Shown: positions 48,541 through 62,737 of the stretch, piece after piece | Numbering within the stretch: the stretch's first letter is position 1 | How the letters are laid out: each line of letters opens with the position of its first letter | DNA from: Urechis unicinctus | Taxonomy: Eukaryota; Annelida; Polychaeta; Xenopneusta; Urechidae | Length of the DNA: 64,000 nt | Assembly: GCA_034190875.2 (NCBI GenBank) | Contig: CM067356.1 | Span: 57,229,338 to 57,293,337 of the forward strand | Direction of reading: 5' to 3' | Notes under the pieces: model-generated | The model's database searches: none | What the model was told of the DNA's origin: nothing | The model's input: the letters and a program-made list of their open reading frames with translations, nothing else | Translations under genes and position numbers: made by a program

Positions 48541-49049
48541 TTCCCCCAGACACAAAATATGTAGAATGTGTTAGGAAATTTTGTATAGTTATCATTTTAA
48601 ACAAGCTCATCCTAAGACACTCTAATCTTATCAATTATATATATATATAAATCATAAAAGCCCCACATTAGCTGGTGATGATCGAAGTTTTCATACACGG
48701 TTAAGACAGTCCAAAGGTTCATGTTTACAGTGGGTATTCCTTCTCAGCATGGTTCACATACAAAGAGAGCAACACAATAAATTGGACTTGACATACTTGA
48801 CAGTTTGCCCGACAACGATTTTTAAATGATCAATTTGTGAATGATTGATACGGTACGTTTTGAGCGGCCTTAAAGGTAATCGTAATATTATCGTCAAGCC
48901 TATCAACGGATGGATAGATAATGGATACAATAACAGGGGTTAGGTGTAAAGTAAACTTCATTTAACACAGATATATTCAATGAATGCACATGTTAAGGTT
49001 ACATATATGAACATAACTGCAAAATAAAAATGAATCCAATGCAATGGTA

Positions 49050-49690
49050 AATTGTCTGCTCGCTTTACAATTTTTCACCGAAAACACACTTTAACAGCAA
49101 GTGATCGCAACGTGCTGCAAGAATTGCGCCTCTCGCAGCGAACATTGCAATGTTGGGGGGAAATATCGGCAAACCGTAAGTTTGTTACCTCGTTCGGCAT
49201 CTGAGAAGCACTTTATTGCGTTGATTCTCCTTACCTCAGTTGACAAAGTATCATGAACGATATCAAGAATGTATATTTGATTGCTACTTTCTCTATGACA
49301 ATAATCGGATATATTTCTGCTTTATTTTCTAAAGTACCATTAGACAGCTTTATGCAAGGGTAGCTCTTTGTGGTGTTATGCAGCGCAGGTCGCATAGGAA
49401 ACATCTTCGGATTCTCCGCCGGATTGGCAATGCATCACTAAATTGGCAACAAGGAAGCCCGAGGATGTATATCCGCCCACCTGATGGTAATTTAATCGAT
49501 AGCGTTTACTAAATTAGTATTATTATGCGTACTATTTAACCGATATTGAATATCGGTGCAGCCTAGAAATGTGTTCATGGTCCACATATGGTTTGTGTTT
49601 ATTCAACTATGGCTGGGTGTGTAACAAATACGATCGCAAACTCGAGGTGATTCGACAATGCTTGCTTAATTTGCGACGGAAATGCTCCAT
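49050..49690 (+). repeat. Repeat F, first copy
   Basis: Long match to 52,690-53,440. Conserved words include CTGCTCGCTTTA, AAGTTTGTTACCTCGTT, GACAGCTTTATGCAAGGGTA, AAATGTGTTCATGGT and TTTGCGACGGAAATG. An ATG shared by both copies (49,252 and 52,925) starts MNDIK and is followed here by a hydrophobic run (VYLIATFSMTIIGYISALFS) before a stop, which could be a signal peptide or membrane segment of a decayed gene. Confidence 0.7.
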
Positions 49691-50732
49691 GCTAAGAAAA
49701 AGGGTTTTGGTCTGCTTAGTGAGGTGTTTCCAGTTGGTGTGTGTTGCGATTTAATTAAACAGTACCATAAGAGAGAGTGGATGATTAATAAAGTATTGTC
49801 AAAGATATTCATGCTCTGCTTATCGACATTGTTATAGTTAACCTGTTATCCTCATAGAAATTTTAGTATCTAAGTATTATAGGCAGAACTAACTGGCATG
49901 TTTTGCCAATTTTGCTATCTGACAGGAATGGAATCTACATTTCACATTTGATAGAGGCGATAATATTCCAGTGCATTTGACGTTTAATTCCTAATGTTTC
50001 ATTAGAATGTAGGAAACAACAGGGGCCTATTGCTAACGTATGCTAGCAAATTATTAACACCTGTCATCGGGCAACCGGAAGTAAAACAAATCACTTTGAA
50101 TGCCGCATGGGGAGCCCTTTTTCGCAAAATGAAGACACGCTTTGTCCTGGAAGAAACTGGATGATAAATAATTAAACACTGAAGCTGTGCAAACGTGTAA
50201 GCATGGTTCGGGGATGCATTAACCGGGTGTCAGATTTTATGATGCAATACGCGATACAATGCTGTGAAGGTGGTTCTGCAACCAGATTGAAAGGCTTACT
50301 TTTAATGACTCTGATACTACAAAAAAATCGCTATATCAACAACAATTCATATTACACATACCAAACACTTCCGTGTTACTAATATTGACTGGAGGTCATT
50401 ACTTGCTTGAACAAATTGCTATTGCCGCATTTACAAGCAGTGGGCGCTGATAACCAACACCTTGGGATAATGTATTTTGGTTACAGATATCACCAAAACA
50501 TATTGTGTCATGATTGATTGCACGCATACCGTAAAATCATGTTACACGCGTCATCCGCATTTTTAGTTATCTAAAAATGGTGATGTCGTCATATCGTCGA
50601 TGTAATTAAATAGCTGCAATCTCCATTTACAAGACCATATTCTTGTTGGATGGACGATATACAGCAGGCCTGATACGCTCGGTACCTTAAGATTGGAGCT
50701 GCATGGAATGAGAGATATTATTGGGAAAAAAC

Positions 50733-50773
50733 ATATATATATATATATATATATATAACGTGTCTATATATAT

Positions 50774-50858
<85 letters not shown>

Positions 50859-50892
50859 GTATATATACGTATATACAACGTGCCTATCACAT

Positions 50893-50936
<44 letters not shown>

Positions 50937-51062
50937 TATATATATATATATATATATATATCTATATATATATAAAAATATATATATATATATCTATATC
51001 TCTATATATATATATCTCTCTCTATATATATATATATATATATCTATATATATATATATATA
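50733..51062. repeat. Complex (TA)n tract
   Basis: TA runs separated by short unique words (CAACGTGCCTATCACATCAC); position-equivalent to 36,227-36,655 in duplication copy 1. Confidence 0.92.
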
Positions 51063-51250
51063 AAGATAAATATAGTTTTCTTTTAGGGGCTGAATATCAC
51101 TTTTCCTTTCATCATGCAAGAATAATGTAAAGGGTTCGTTAATGGCATTCCCATTACTAAGGAGGAGAAATTGTTAGTTGCACAGTTGAAGACATGGCTC
51201 GACAAAGACGCTCTTTTTTATGACGGCTTCATCCAAAAAAAACGTGTCTA

Positions 51251-51373
<123 letters not shown>

Positions 51374-52689
51374 TAAATGTTAAAAATACCGGTATTCCAA
51401 CATTCAGCATAATAAAAACCAACAATGTAGTGCTATAAACTACAAAAAGGAACATAGTATTTATTCTGCATCTCCAAAGATAAAGTAATCTGCCTCCTGC
51501 CTTTAACACTAACATGCCCTCACATCTCATTTTGTTAATCTCTTGCTCATCCTATCTCTCCCTTTCCATTTCAAATCCTCTCGCTCACTTTCTCTCTCAC
51601 TCCCTCTCCCACTGCTTTCTCTCTCTATTTCAAATTTACTGTGCTTTATTTTTAAATGATTGTTATCTGTACAGAGAAGTATATTCCATTCTTGAACAAC
51701 CCGTCTAGTGCAATCACAAATCAAAACGTGTAAAGGCAGATTATTACAATATTTTTACCGTTACTCATTATAATAGCGAACCACCTAGCCATCACCAAAT
51801 GGTACCGTTTGGTTTTACATATCAGTGATTACGTAACGCAGCCATATTTGCAACAATGGTTCCATACGCGTGTTACACGTAAGTGCTTTCGTCAATAGGC
51901 TGGTAGTTTTGTCTTCATTAGAAGCTTTAATATTTATGTTGATGGTATCATTGAATTAGCTAGAAAACATCGATTTTGCGTTTATCGATGTTTGCGATAT
52001 ACGTAATTGCTGTTAAGTACTCTTGGATAAAGAGTCACTCTCACAAATTGCATTGTCACGTCAATAATTCAGACCAAATTGTTTGAACTTTGACCTGTCA
52101 CTAATGGCTTGTTCCCGTTGATGCCCTCTCGAAGCATTCCGATTGCTATTGCAATATACCATATCTTGCCGCAGACATTATTCATTTGATAAACGTTCGA
52201 TTATCAAGATTGCTGGCAACCTGTCTCAGAAATGTGAGGAAGCAGTTATTCTGTTTCCATACCCGCCGAGTTGTAATTCAAATCTGAGTAGGACAATTCG
52301 GTAAAACGAGTTCAAAACGGTCAAAACGGATATTAGATAAACGTTATTCACTGTAAAGAAGTAGAAAATTACAAACGAATTTGAAGCCTCAAAATGGTCA
52401 AACTTCAGTAACCATATCAACCGCTAACCACTGTCCATGCGTAAGAGGGACCATGAAAAATCAATGCACGGAGCTATTGAAGGTAACCCCTTTGACTGGA
52501 ATTTAGGAGATCCGTAAATGTTGTTTACTCTGTAGTCGCGTTTATTAGACAAGTTTTCATCGCCTTGGATATTTCCGCCATTTCCGTGATGCGTATCATC
52601 ATTTATAAAAAAGCCTCTTGTGTGCGGATCATCTAGCAATCTGCTTCATCGAGCTCAACACTAAATGGTTCGTCAATATCATCTCCTGT

Positions 52690-53440
52690 ATCTTTACAAA
52701 GGGCGATTGACTGCTCGCTTTATAATTTTCGTCTAATTCACCGAAAACATATTTTAACTTCATGTGTCCGCAACGCGCTGCAAAAAATGCGCCTCTAGCT
52801 GAGCACATTTGAATAGGATACGATATTGGGAGTAATATCGGCAAACTGCAAGTTTGTTACCTCGTTTGGCATCTGTAAAACACTTGACTGTGTTGGTTCT
52901 CCTAACATCGGTTGACAAAGCATCATGAATGATATAAAAAAGGTATTTAATCTATCCTACTTTCTCTATGCCAATATACGGACAAATTTCATATGAGCCT
53001 TTCAGCTATATCTTTAGAAACACCATTGGACAGCTTTATACAAGGGTAGCACTTTGTGGTGTTATAAGGTGTAGGTCGCCTAGGAAAGAGCTTCAGATCC
53101 CCCACCCCCACCCCGGTTGGCAATGCACCACTAAAGTGGCAACAAGGAAGCAAGATACATTGTTGAACACGGACGCCGGAGATGAATATGAAGTTACCTC
53201 CGCTCACTTGATTGTAATTTTTTTATACAGCGCTTATTAAATTAGCAGGTATAATGTATACTATTAAACCAATATTAAATATCGGTGGAGCTCAGAAATG
53301 TGTTCATGGTCTACACATTGTTTTTTTTATATTCACCTATAACTGTTAGCCGCGTGTGTAACAAATACGACCGCAAACTGGTGTTGATTGACAATGCTTG
53401 CATAATTTGCGACGGAAATGTTTCGTGCTGAGTTCATTAA
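52690..53440 (+). repeat. Repeat F, second copy
   Basis: Partner of 49,050-49,690, about 3.6 kb away, same orientation. The frame 52,968-53,240 (+) covers it in part, with IGQLYTRVALCGVI matching IRQLYARVALCGVM in the equivalent frame of the first copy. Confidence 0.7.
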
Positions 53441-53767
53441 TGATTGGTAGATATCATGATGTAGTCATCTCTATGCCATAATGTAATGCATTTAGATCCC
53501 TGGCGCTATGTACCCGAATATAGACTATTGCCCATTAAAGGTGATTGGAAACGTTTCCCTGCATTATAACCGAAGTACATCTGTTGAAATCGTCGCAACC
53601 CTGTTTCGCCGTTAGGCCTTCATAACGAGCCGCGTCGGCCTCTTTGTGTGTCAACTGATGCACATTTTTGCGCAAGAGCGATTTTATTGTCATTTACCAT
53701 TGATATGCTACTCATAGTGTATATTGTTGTATTGTGCGTTTTCTGTCTACAGAACATTAAAGTATGT

Positions 53768-54028
53768 TCATATGCGTACCACAATATCGCTTAATCTCGA
53801 ATATCCAGATTCGAATGCGCCTCTTGGCTGGATATCTTTAAGAGATGATATATCCCGTACAAAATGATTCTCGTCTAGACACATTTCACCGTCAATATTA
53901 ACGAATAATATAAGAGTTTGAGGGTTTCCCAATAGGTATAAATTGCCACAGCAACTGTTCTGTTTATGAATTCTATCGCACAATTGCCATTGCAGAGGAA
54001 CCCGCAGCATGAAAATTGCATTCAACAT
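53768..54028 (-). CDS. Unrecognised 86-residue frame
   Basis: Contains LILFVNIDGEMCLDENHFVR and DISSLKDIQPRGAFESGYSR. The second half is protein-like in composition. No relatives in the window and no family recognised. Confidence 0.25.
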   Translation of the reverse strand: MLNAIFMLRVPLQWQLCDRIHKQNSCCGNLYLLGNPQTLILFVNIDGEMCLDENHFVRDISSLKDIQPRGAFESGYSRLSDIVVRI

Positions 54029-54206
54029 GGTTTAGTGTGCAGAAACGAACGGTAAAAAGAGTAGCTATATTTATAATTATTGACCGCATAATACCAGGTT
54101 AGATAACACAATGTCGATTCATATATGTAAATGATTTGAATAAATCCATAAAATTATATATGTCATTGCTTAGAGATAATACATTCAAACAAACTTCCAT
54201 ATGCCA

Positions 54207-54407
54207 TCATTTAAGGGAGATCAGTTCGATCTCTGATTTTTCGGCAGTGTGGTAATGCATCACTCCTATTGTAGCTGGAATGAATAATTCCTTGGTGATG
54301 ACGATTGAGGCAACTATCGCCGCTGCAGGGACAGCAAAACTCATCGCATAATACTCGTCTACCCCCATGTTAATCGGAAATTTCCAGCACGGTCGTTCGA
54401 TTCTCAT
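54207..54407 (-). CDS. Unrecognised small membrane-type frame
   Basis: MRIERPCWKFPINMGVDEYY is followed by SFAVPAAAIVASIVITKELF, a good single membrane-spanning helix, and a hydrophilic tail (EKSEIELISLK). At 66 residues it could be a complete small protein or a C-terminal exon. There is no promoter, splice or homology support. Confidence 0.25.
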   Translation of the reverse strand: MRIERPCWKFPINMGVDEYYAMSFAVPAAAIVASIVITKELFIPATIGVMHYHTAEKSEIELISLK

Positions 54408-54409
54408 CT

Positions 54410-56310
54410 TACTAAGCGTATCGAGAGCTCGCTACAACAGACACTAAACAAAACACTGTTCCTTCGGTCGTGATATTCAACACGTTTACACCTCCCTATA
54501 TGACCGCCTTGGTTGTATATAGAGACGGCATGTCATTGGAAATACAACGCATAAAGTACTTCTAGCTTTGCGGTGGTTTGCATTTCACAAGCAGCACTAT
54601 ATATGAGTTGCCAAAGACAAACCAAATAGTAACATAACACCATGACAGTGCAGAAAGAGGTAAAGCATACTGTAAATTTATAAAGCTCACACAGAGAGCG
54701 AGGCTTTAAAAACCAAGCAGCGTCATTGTAATTACAGTTTACCAACTGCATTATGACACACTAGTATTCAGTTTCTAACTTCAACAAACGTTAATACAAA
54801 GCAATGTCTATCCGCAAAAAGCTTCACTGATGTAGGTATAAATTCAAATATGCTGCATGTGCATATATTTCTTAACAAACACTACATTAACATATTGCGC
54901 ATGGTTGCAACATCTTAGCTAACAGCCTTAAGGATGCCTTACATGAAATGTACATTGGAAAGGCTATGGAGACCTTTCCTCAACATCTAACCATCAATTG
55001 AATTGGCCATTCATCGACCTCGACTCTTAATCAGGGGCAGTTAAATAAGTGCAATCTGCAAAGTGACATATTGATTACAGTGTCCTTTTGATGATAATGG
55101 CATCTGTTGCTGGCAAAATTCTAGCCCACAAACATTTGAAACGTTAGGTTACAAACCGTTTGCCTAGTTACAATATGTCAGTTTGGATCGGGTACTTGTG
55201 TCAACAAAAAGTTTTATATTTAGGACGTCACACAACATATCACTTATTCTGAGATCGTACTTCAGTAGCCCAACGATTGTATGCTTATGTAAAATGTGTT
55301 GTTCGGTTTACCTAACTTACAATTGTCTTATGTTTTGCACCATTCTATCAAGCCTGGTGATTTGATTCCTCACCTCATTGTTGTCTCCAGCAGAGAGCGC
55401 TCAACAGCTTTCAGGAGAGGAAAAGACTTTATAAAACTCGTACTGTTGCGAAAGTAAAGGTGAGTAAGAACAAAATAACTAGAGGTAGAATGGAGGGGGA
55501 GAAAATTACAGATCGGCGTAAGCGTCATAAAAACAGCTACTGTTATGAAGCTCTTCGTGTCATAGCATAAGATACTGATTATTAGTTGATTTTTAATCGC
55601 GCAAGCGCCCATTTGAAACCAAACCGTATTTGACAAGAAAGTGTTAAATTGTGATTGAAACCAATATCACGTCGGACACGACAAAAAGTATTTATATCAT
55701 ATTAATTAAATTACGGAACACAACGCGCCATATGCGTGCAAATATCAGTTTGCCCTTACTGATGTCCTGAAGGATGACTTTTGTATATCATTCCCACTAA
55801 TTGTGTCTGTAATAGCGCTCGGGAGGGTATAATTTATGTTCCATGATGATATTTAACAGACACCTATCTTTCAAGTTGTCGATCATTGCAAACATCTCAG
55901 TGCTTTATGGCAAATACGTATCAGCCGCATCATTCAGCACTCAGGTATTACGTTGACCATACGTTCTTAGTAATTTAATCTAAAACTGAAACAGCAATCT
56001 CTCGCAGCACCATTTTCGATAAGCGTGATTTGTTGCTATCACGCAGTAGGTGCAATCGACAGGCCGTTGGTTGGTGTCAACGAAATTGGTTATGCTTCAT
56101 AATAGGTGAGCACTTAAATTGCTCACTACATGTCCCAACTGTCTTGTGATGTATTTGCCGGATAATTTATTTAAGTAGAAGGATGGTGACTAAATCAGTA
56201 TATCTACATTAGTGCTGTGGCTAGTTTGCTCCCCACGCTGACTTGGTTAATGCGTTTCTTCAAACAAATAAAATATAATGTTTTCAACCTTCATAACAGA
56301 ATAAGATATA
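54410..56310. other. No recognisable feature
   Basis: Short frames on both strands (for example 54,533-54,751 - and 55,370-55,636 -) without support; no repeats noted. Confidence 0.35.
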
Positions 56311-56319
56311 GGATGCCCA

Positions 56320-56395
56320 CACAATGCGTAAGATCGACATGTGCATCAGCAGCTGTCATTGTTCCTTTGTCCTCAATGTATATGTTCCCAAAATA
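56320..56395 (+). repeat. Weak third trace of the 32.3/48.5 kb block
   Basis: GGATGCCCACACAATGCG, then ATCAGCAGCTGTCATTGTTCC resembles GGATGTCTACACAATGC and TTAGCAGCTGTCGTTTCC of the two better copies. Short, so tentative. Confidence 0.4.
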
Positions 56396-56399
56396 GAAC

Positions 56400-58360
56400 A
56401 TACGTGGGTGAGGTTAAACTTAGATTGATAATCTCCAAATACGAATGCTTTAATGCGAAAATCAAATTAGTCATCCGCCCATGAGGTGTTAAAGAGCAAT
56501 TGCACTTACCTACGTTTGCCAACAAGTAGCTAGTAAATCATATTAAAGGTTGCAAAGACTTTGATTAAAAGCAAATGAAAGTATGGCTTGGTTACCATAC
56601 AGAAAACGACAAACCCTCGGCGACAACAAAGGAATAACAGATGTTACTGGTGCGTAGCTATTGGAAAACAAGTAAAACCCATCCCACTGAATGTCACATG
56701 AGGGATGGCATTCGCACTATGAGGACATGCTTTATTATGTAAGTTGCTTGTCAGCGAATGCCCCTTTTGATGCTGTAATGAAAATACAATCGTTATTAAT
56801 ATGATTTTATGTTTCGACAAAGGGTGGGCGCTGATCACAAACTTATCTGGGGTAATACGTTGGTCAGCGGTGATCGTCCAGACATCATATTGATAAGTAT
56901 GATACGCCAATATATAATGCGTTCATTATTAGAAAGAGTTGTCGTCCACGGGGCAATGTCAGTTACTCAACGAAAACTGCTAGATCGCCAGTTGCATACT
57001 GTGACAAAATGCAATACACGTTATCACCTCAGGTAGAGCTCTATCGATAGGCAATTTCGTCATATCGTATGTGCCATTAGCCACATTTGCCAGGCAGCAT
57101 TGAATGGTACAAAGCCTATTGTCAATTTGTCCTGGTGATGAAATTTATTTGACAGGTTAACCGAGACTTGCTTAGACCGAAGTGCCTATATTATATGACT
57201 GTATACACTGCAACGAGCAAATATCTTGCTCGCAAGACAATGCATTAGGTGCAACACGCGTCCATGTTCGAATGTTACTGCTTGCTATAATCCTTCAATT
57301 GTTGAATTAGTTTTTGACCACTACGACCATCGCCGCTATCGCTGTTAATTCCATTATTATATACAGCGTTTATTCAATGCTGTACTGTCACATGTTTGGA
57401 GCAGCTGCTTGTAATAATGGATTCAAGGATGCTGCTTCGTTAGCATAACAATCGCTCAATAAACCCTTGTGAACTGTTGCAAGCTAATAATGCGTTATTA
57501 CAATTATTAGCGTGATTTGTTGTACTGAGTTTGACATCTTTTGGGCGGCCAGTTTGGACGAGAGTTATTGCCTGTCTTTACCTGTAATGATGTGTGTACC
57601 AATTACATGAATGTTATAGGGAGACAAACCACTTTTTCGCATACAATGCATTATGATAATGGTATATTAGTACTTATTTGGTAGTTTATTTATAATGTAA
57701 CGTGTGCAGACAAACATTCCTTGATTAATATAAGGCTAATTTGCCATCACTTAAGAGTATTTTGAGTAGGTACTTAAAATGTATATAATTGTGCGAGTAA
57801 CAAAGGCGTATTTTTTTGACAGTGGTTATGCACTTAACGCATTGTCCATGTGCCTATTCACAAATTTGCTGCTCTGAAATGGAGCCTGAATCTTCTTCTA
57901 GACAACCAAAATTGTTTATATGATGTTGTTGATGATCGATGTGTATCCTGTAGTGTTTTCATCTATTTGTGCAAGTGTGTAAGATTCAGCTTTTATTGTT
58001 GTGGGAAACATACTGAAAATACACATTTCGCCCAACTTAGATTCGACGAACGTCACAATTTGTAAAATATAAAAAGCAAAAAGCAAACGTCTTCTTTATG
58101 CGAACCATTTCTCATCAATAGTGTCTGCGTTACTTATTTTGGCTCGGCAAATAGTCGAAGTATCTTAATAGCATATCATTTTTTAAATAAAACCAATTTC
58201 ACAGACTACCGAGAGTTTGTTGGTACCTTGTTGGCCATACCTTTTGAAAATTTGAGGCGATTGGTCCTCAAGGAGACACACGTGCTTTAAGTATCATATC
58301 TGTTATGAACCAACGTAGGTGGGGTGACGATCTTAGGTATTGCCAACGTATGTTATGCAT
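56400..58360. other. No supported gene
   Basis: Contains overlapping opposite-strand frames near 56,644-57,036 and a cysteine-rich frame at 57,850-58,065 (VSCSVFIYLCKCVRF). A short similarity, GTGGGCGCTGAT followed by ACAA(C)...GG(G)(G)TAAT, links 56,824 and 50,441. Nothing else recognised. Confidence 0.3.
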
Positions 58361-58362
58361 GT

Positions 58363-58705
58363 AACAATGAGACTTCCTGATGCAATAATGCTACTGCTAT
58401 TAGGTTTTGCAAAAGTAGGGCAAGGTGATAAAGATCCGACTATATAAAGGCCTGCTTAGAGGACTTGTTACAATGAGACTTCCTGATGCAATAATGCTAC
58501 TGCTCTTAGGTTTTGCAAAAGTAGGGCAAGGTGATAAAAGCTCGGTGTTTGATCCTCCTATATAAAGGCCTGCTTAGAAGACTTATTACAATGAGACTTT
58601 CTGATGCAATAATGCTACTTTTGGTTTTAGTTTTTGCAAAGTACAGCAAAGTAATAAAAGCTCGGCGTTTGATCCTCCTAAATATAGGCCTGCTTAGAAG
58701 AGTTG
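58363..58705 (+). repeat. Three tandem units of 107-118 bp
   Basis: Units start near 58,363, 58,470 and 58,588 with ACAATGAGACTTCCTGATGC. Each unit carries an ATG whose first 15-20 residues (MRLPDAIMLLLLGFAKVGQG in two, MRLSDAIMLLLVLVFAK in the third) resemble a signal peptide, and a TATATAAAGGCCTGCTTAGA segment in two units. Either a plain minisatellite or a tandemly duplicated promoter and first exon. Confidence 0.8.
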
Positions 58706-58859
58706 CTTTTATGCGGTTTTTTCCTTGTCTGAATAGTATATTGAAGAACCTGTGACCTAAGCCATAGGCTTGAATATAACCCTTAATGCCCGGCCGTCTA
58801 TTTTTGTCATTCCGTTTGTTTGATGTTGGCGGAGTGTCGATAGACACGCCACCATTGAG

Positions 58860-61800
58860 CGATCAATATAGAACATTGTCGTGACCCGCTGTGTTTCGGG
58901 TTAACCTAGAATTAACTCACAGTGGACAATGGTTATTCAAGTCACGCAATTGTACGATGCATGCTCAATCAGGAGAACCTCAGCATCTATAAGTGAAAAT
59001 AAGTCAATCGACATCATGCAGAGAATATCATATTAAACATGCGACAAAGACATACAAAAATGCACCACTAGCGTTTGAAATCTGATCAACATTCGCATAC
59101 ACCCATACGATATCATGTCAGCTATTTTCTTATTGCGGTGCCGGTGCGTTTACCTCGTACTGAGCAAGCAACGGCGAAGTATTGGCGGCACCCCTACTCA
59201 CCACTGCCCCCTTTCTGCCATAGCTGTAATGTTGCTTGTAATCGGGAATTTGGGAAACATCTAGTACTAACGTTCACCTAGAATAAAGTATAGGACAATA
59301 TTCTAAAAACTAGAAATCATTACAACGCGTCGGACTTGATGCTAGATCTAATCACTTCGGTTAACAGTTGACCTCCAAATAGTGATAAAGCTGGTCATGT
59401 TTGACAGATGATTAATACATGAAATGATACCCTTAAGCATAGGTCTGAACGCTCGTGGAGCTCGCGTCACTCCTGCTATCTGTTATATTAGCTGAGAGAT
59501 TCGGTCCCTTCGGACTGCATCGTTTTAGACTGATTTCAGGTCACGTCTATTAACGTAAAGGTGCGGTTGGTAAGTACCTGCAATATAAAGGACACACAAC
59601 TGCATTTTAGATCAATGGGAAAGCATAAGAAACAGCTGTGTTGTCAGCTTTCATTAGTAAAGCTGTTAATCAGACACAAATGTACAAACATGTGTGTGCT
59701 AGATACCTCGTGATTGAATCAAAACAAAGGAGTAACCTCGCTTCCACATAATCCACCGTTTAATTTTGTGTGAGCGAACGTCCGAATAATTGAGTAGCTT
59801 AATTACCGATACCTTATTTGCTGCGGGGATCTCGCAAGATATGTTCTTTGACATGCAATATCACTGCCATGACCAAATGGCCAACGTGTGTATATCATCA
59901 TGGGATCAGCATGTCTGAATATTCGAATTCTGAGAAGGTTTTATCCCTCAGGCCTTGCTATGATGCGACGAGTTCTTTGGTGTTCACATTGCTCCCATAT
60001 GGTTCGGGATTTGGGCATGATATTATCACAGTTGTGATGTATTGAGCCAAACAGTTATGGTAAAAATCGCAATCTATTCCTTCGTTATAAATAGTGTTGC
60101 AAAGTGCATGTGAGCGTCGCCCAGCTCTCTGTTCGCTTACATATTTTAACATGTTTGTGATAGAGGCCATTTATTTTGCACTTCATCTCCATTATTGCCT
60201 TCCTTTCCAATTTAATCGCCCGTTTTGTCTCTCTAGAATCAAGTGTGCAAAGCTCTTATCTAGTGTTTAAGGATTACCTTCGCTTATAATACAACGTTGA
60301 ATTGGTCGCAGGTTTACAGCTTAAGCATGGATGACATTATAGTTTTAATACAATTAAATTGAATGGATGTGATTGAGTGCACGGTTATTGTATTCATCGC
60401 TCAGTCCATTGCTGGGCTGCATACTAACAATGTTCGGGTTCAGCTTCTACGGTCTGCTTGAATGTTCGCCATCATTGAAATCATCGATTAACGCTATATT
60501 TCAACACCCACTACATAATCTATACATATTTAGCATTTTATATCACAAGACGTGTTCTAGGTAATTTACCACCACCATTTAAGTCACATACGAATTAATC
60601 ACAGAACTTTTTTGGGTGCAAGTGACATAGAGGTATGCTTTTACTTAAAGTACTTTTGCTATATCCTTCAATCCATGGAAAGGAACGAATGATTGAAGGA
60701 TTACATTATCTGCCCACTAGGTGCCATCACAATTTCCTGTGATAATCATATTTATAAGTGTTAGCATAACAGTGATATCTAACAAAAAGTGCATCGATCC
60801 AGTAGAAAGTGTACGTCTTACATCTTAATGGTCGCAGGCTTCACGCAAGCCTTAACAAGTAGCAGATCCTTTTCTTTATGTTTGTACAAATTGTAAAGCT
60901 TGTCTTATGGTCATGTGCGTCCGAGTATAACCTTGTGATTGAAATTAGAAGTCTTTATTATTCCACTGATGCTTTTATTTCCATTCTCTCACATCCGACA
61001 TCAATGCATGATAAATCGTAGCATCTGAGCACCGTGAATCTAGAATACAACCAAAATTATACAATGAGTGCGCTTACAAATTCAAACCTAGAATTTACAT
61101 CGAAGACATTTATACCATCGAAACTTACTGATTACAAATCCAAACATCAAAACTTACAGCACTGACTCCTGTCCTTCCAATTGTATGCACACGACTCCAT
61201 ATTGTTAAATATCCATGCCACATATTCAAAATAAAAATGTCCATTGGTTTGGAACTTTTCTCCCTTTTCGCGGGCTTCCCACTTCCGCTTCCTACCAAAT
61301 AGCCAACGGAGGGGCAACTGCACAGAATATCAATTAATAACCGGAGGGGTCACTAACCCAAAAATGTGCCATTTTACACAAATAATTAATTTTTTTTTTT
61401 TAAATTTAACTGACTTCGGAAATTAATCGCCACAAACATTGACATTAAGTTTTCGTTATTCGATTTCATAAGGCCTAATGTTCCTGACCTAAATAAACAA
61501 TTTCATGTTCGATTTTCTCATTCGCCACTGCATCAAAAAAGTTAATTATTACTTACTATCCAGATAATTCGTCCGCATCGGCATGCGCGTCGTAATATAT
61601 GCGGTGTCATCACTTTGTCTTTAGCTTGGGAAGAGGCGAAATGATATATGTAGGCTGTAGCCGTGGCTTAAGGCGACAAAATGCTTTATATCGTACATAG
61701 CACAAGCAATATGTTGTCGTTGAAAACAATGTGTGTTAGGAAACGCCAGATATCGAGAGCTTATTCAATCCGTTTATCTGTAACAATATGCTTAGGGGCA

Positions 61801-62290
61801 TCAATATATTTATCTTCGATATGTAAAGATTGATAATAAGCAGCACAAGTATTCAATGCCCGCTATGCTAAAACAGCATTATAATGCAAGCCTTTCGTTT
61901 ATAATGATATTATCAAACCTATCCCACTCTTAATGCATGCTTATGACAGGTAGTCCCATTCAATTGATGAAAGTGGTCTCCACGGGGTCATGTTTAGAAA
62001 ACTGTGCAATATGGATTTCGTTTCATGTCAGGCGTGAAACATAAATCTGCAGACTCAATCAAAGAGCAAAACTCGAATGAGCCTTGTATTGCCCAAGGGG
62101 CATGTAACTACCCAGCTTCTTGAACGCAAGTCCGAATCAAACTCACTTGAAATGGGTCAACGGGTGAATTTGACTTGGTTGACATTTGTATTTTGATTTA
62201 TGCCTCAGATAATCTTTTCAACACAAACATTAAACATATCATTCAATTGAAAAATGATATGATGGAATGTTATGAATCAATGCGAATTCT
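58860..62290. other. No supported gene
   Basis: Unique-looking sequence with scattered short frames, among them 59,818-60,045 (+) and 59,958-60,170 (-), which overlap on opposite strands. I see no repeats or RNA genes. Confidence 0.35.
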
Positions 62291-62737
62291 TAAATCTACC
62301 CGTACGGCATGCATGTCACTGGTTGAATAATAAAGAAAAGATTATTTTTTGTGGAAAACAATTGGTCATGTTGTGTAGGTATAAAGTATGCACATTGTGA
62401 CCCGAGAGACATTTCGGCAAATGTTATCACGCTCTCTATCAATTGCTCTATGTCACTGGTCCGGTCGCGTAGATGCCCAGAGACTTCCAAATCTCAGGTA
62501 ATGCAGGTCATGAACCATGTCTGCTGTGAGAACCGCTTCGTGGAGTTTGATTTTCTTTCGTGTGATAGGCTTGTCATGCTATTGGTGCTATTCCCGGAAC
62601 AATGCGCATAAGAGCTATAAAGATCATTGAATAATGATTCCCCGGTAAACTCACGCAAAGTCATTGCTAGAAAGAGTGCCAAATAACTTGCCTATATCCG
62701 ATTAAAACATTGTTCTTTATCTTTACGGCAATTATCA

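Noticed and set aside
49250-49700. MATE-type transporter relic
   Set aside because: A frame with GRIGNIFGFSAGLAMHH looked transporter-like, but the match is short, interrupted, and not reproduced in the second copy.
51514-51724. Serine/leucine-rich frame LSLSISNPLAHFLSHSLSH and its complement
   Set aside because: Produced by a CTCTCT/TCTCAC-rich stretch inside repeat D.
62296-62682. Gene at 62.3-62.7 kb
   Set aside because: Plausible-looking frames occur on both strands over the same bases, and I could not decide between them or support either.
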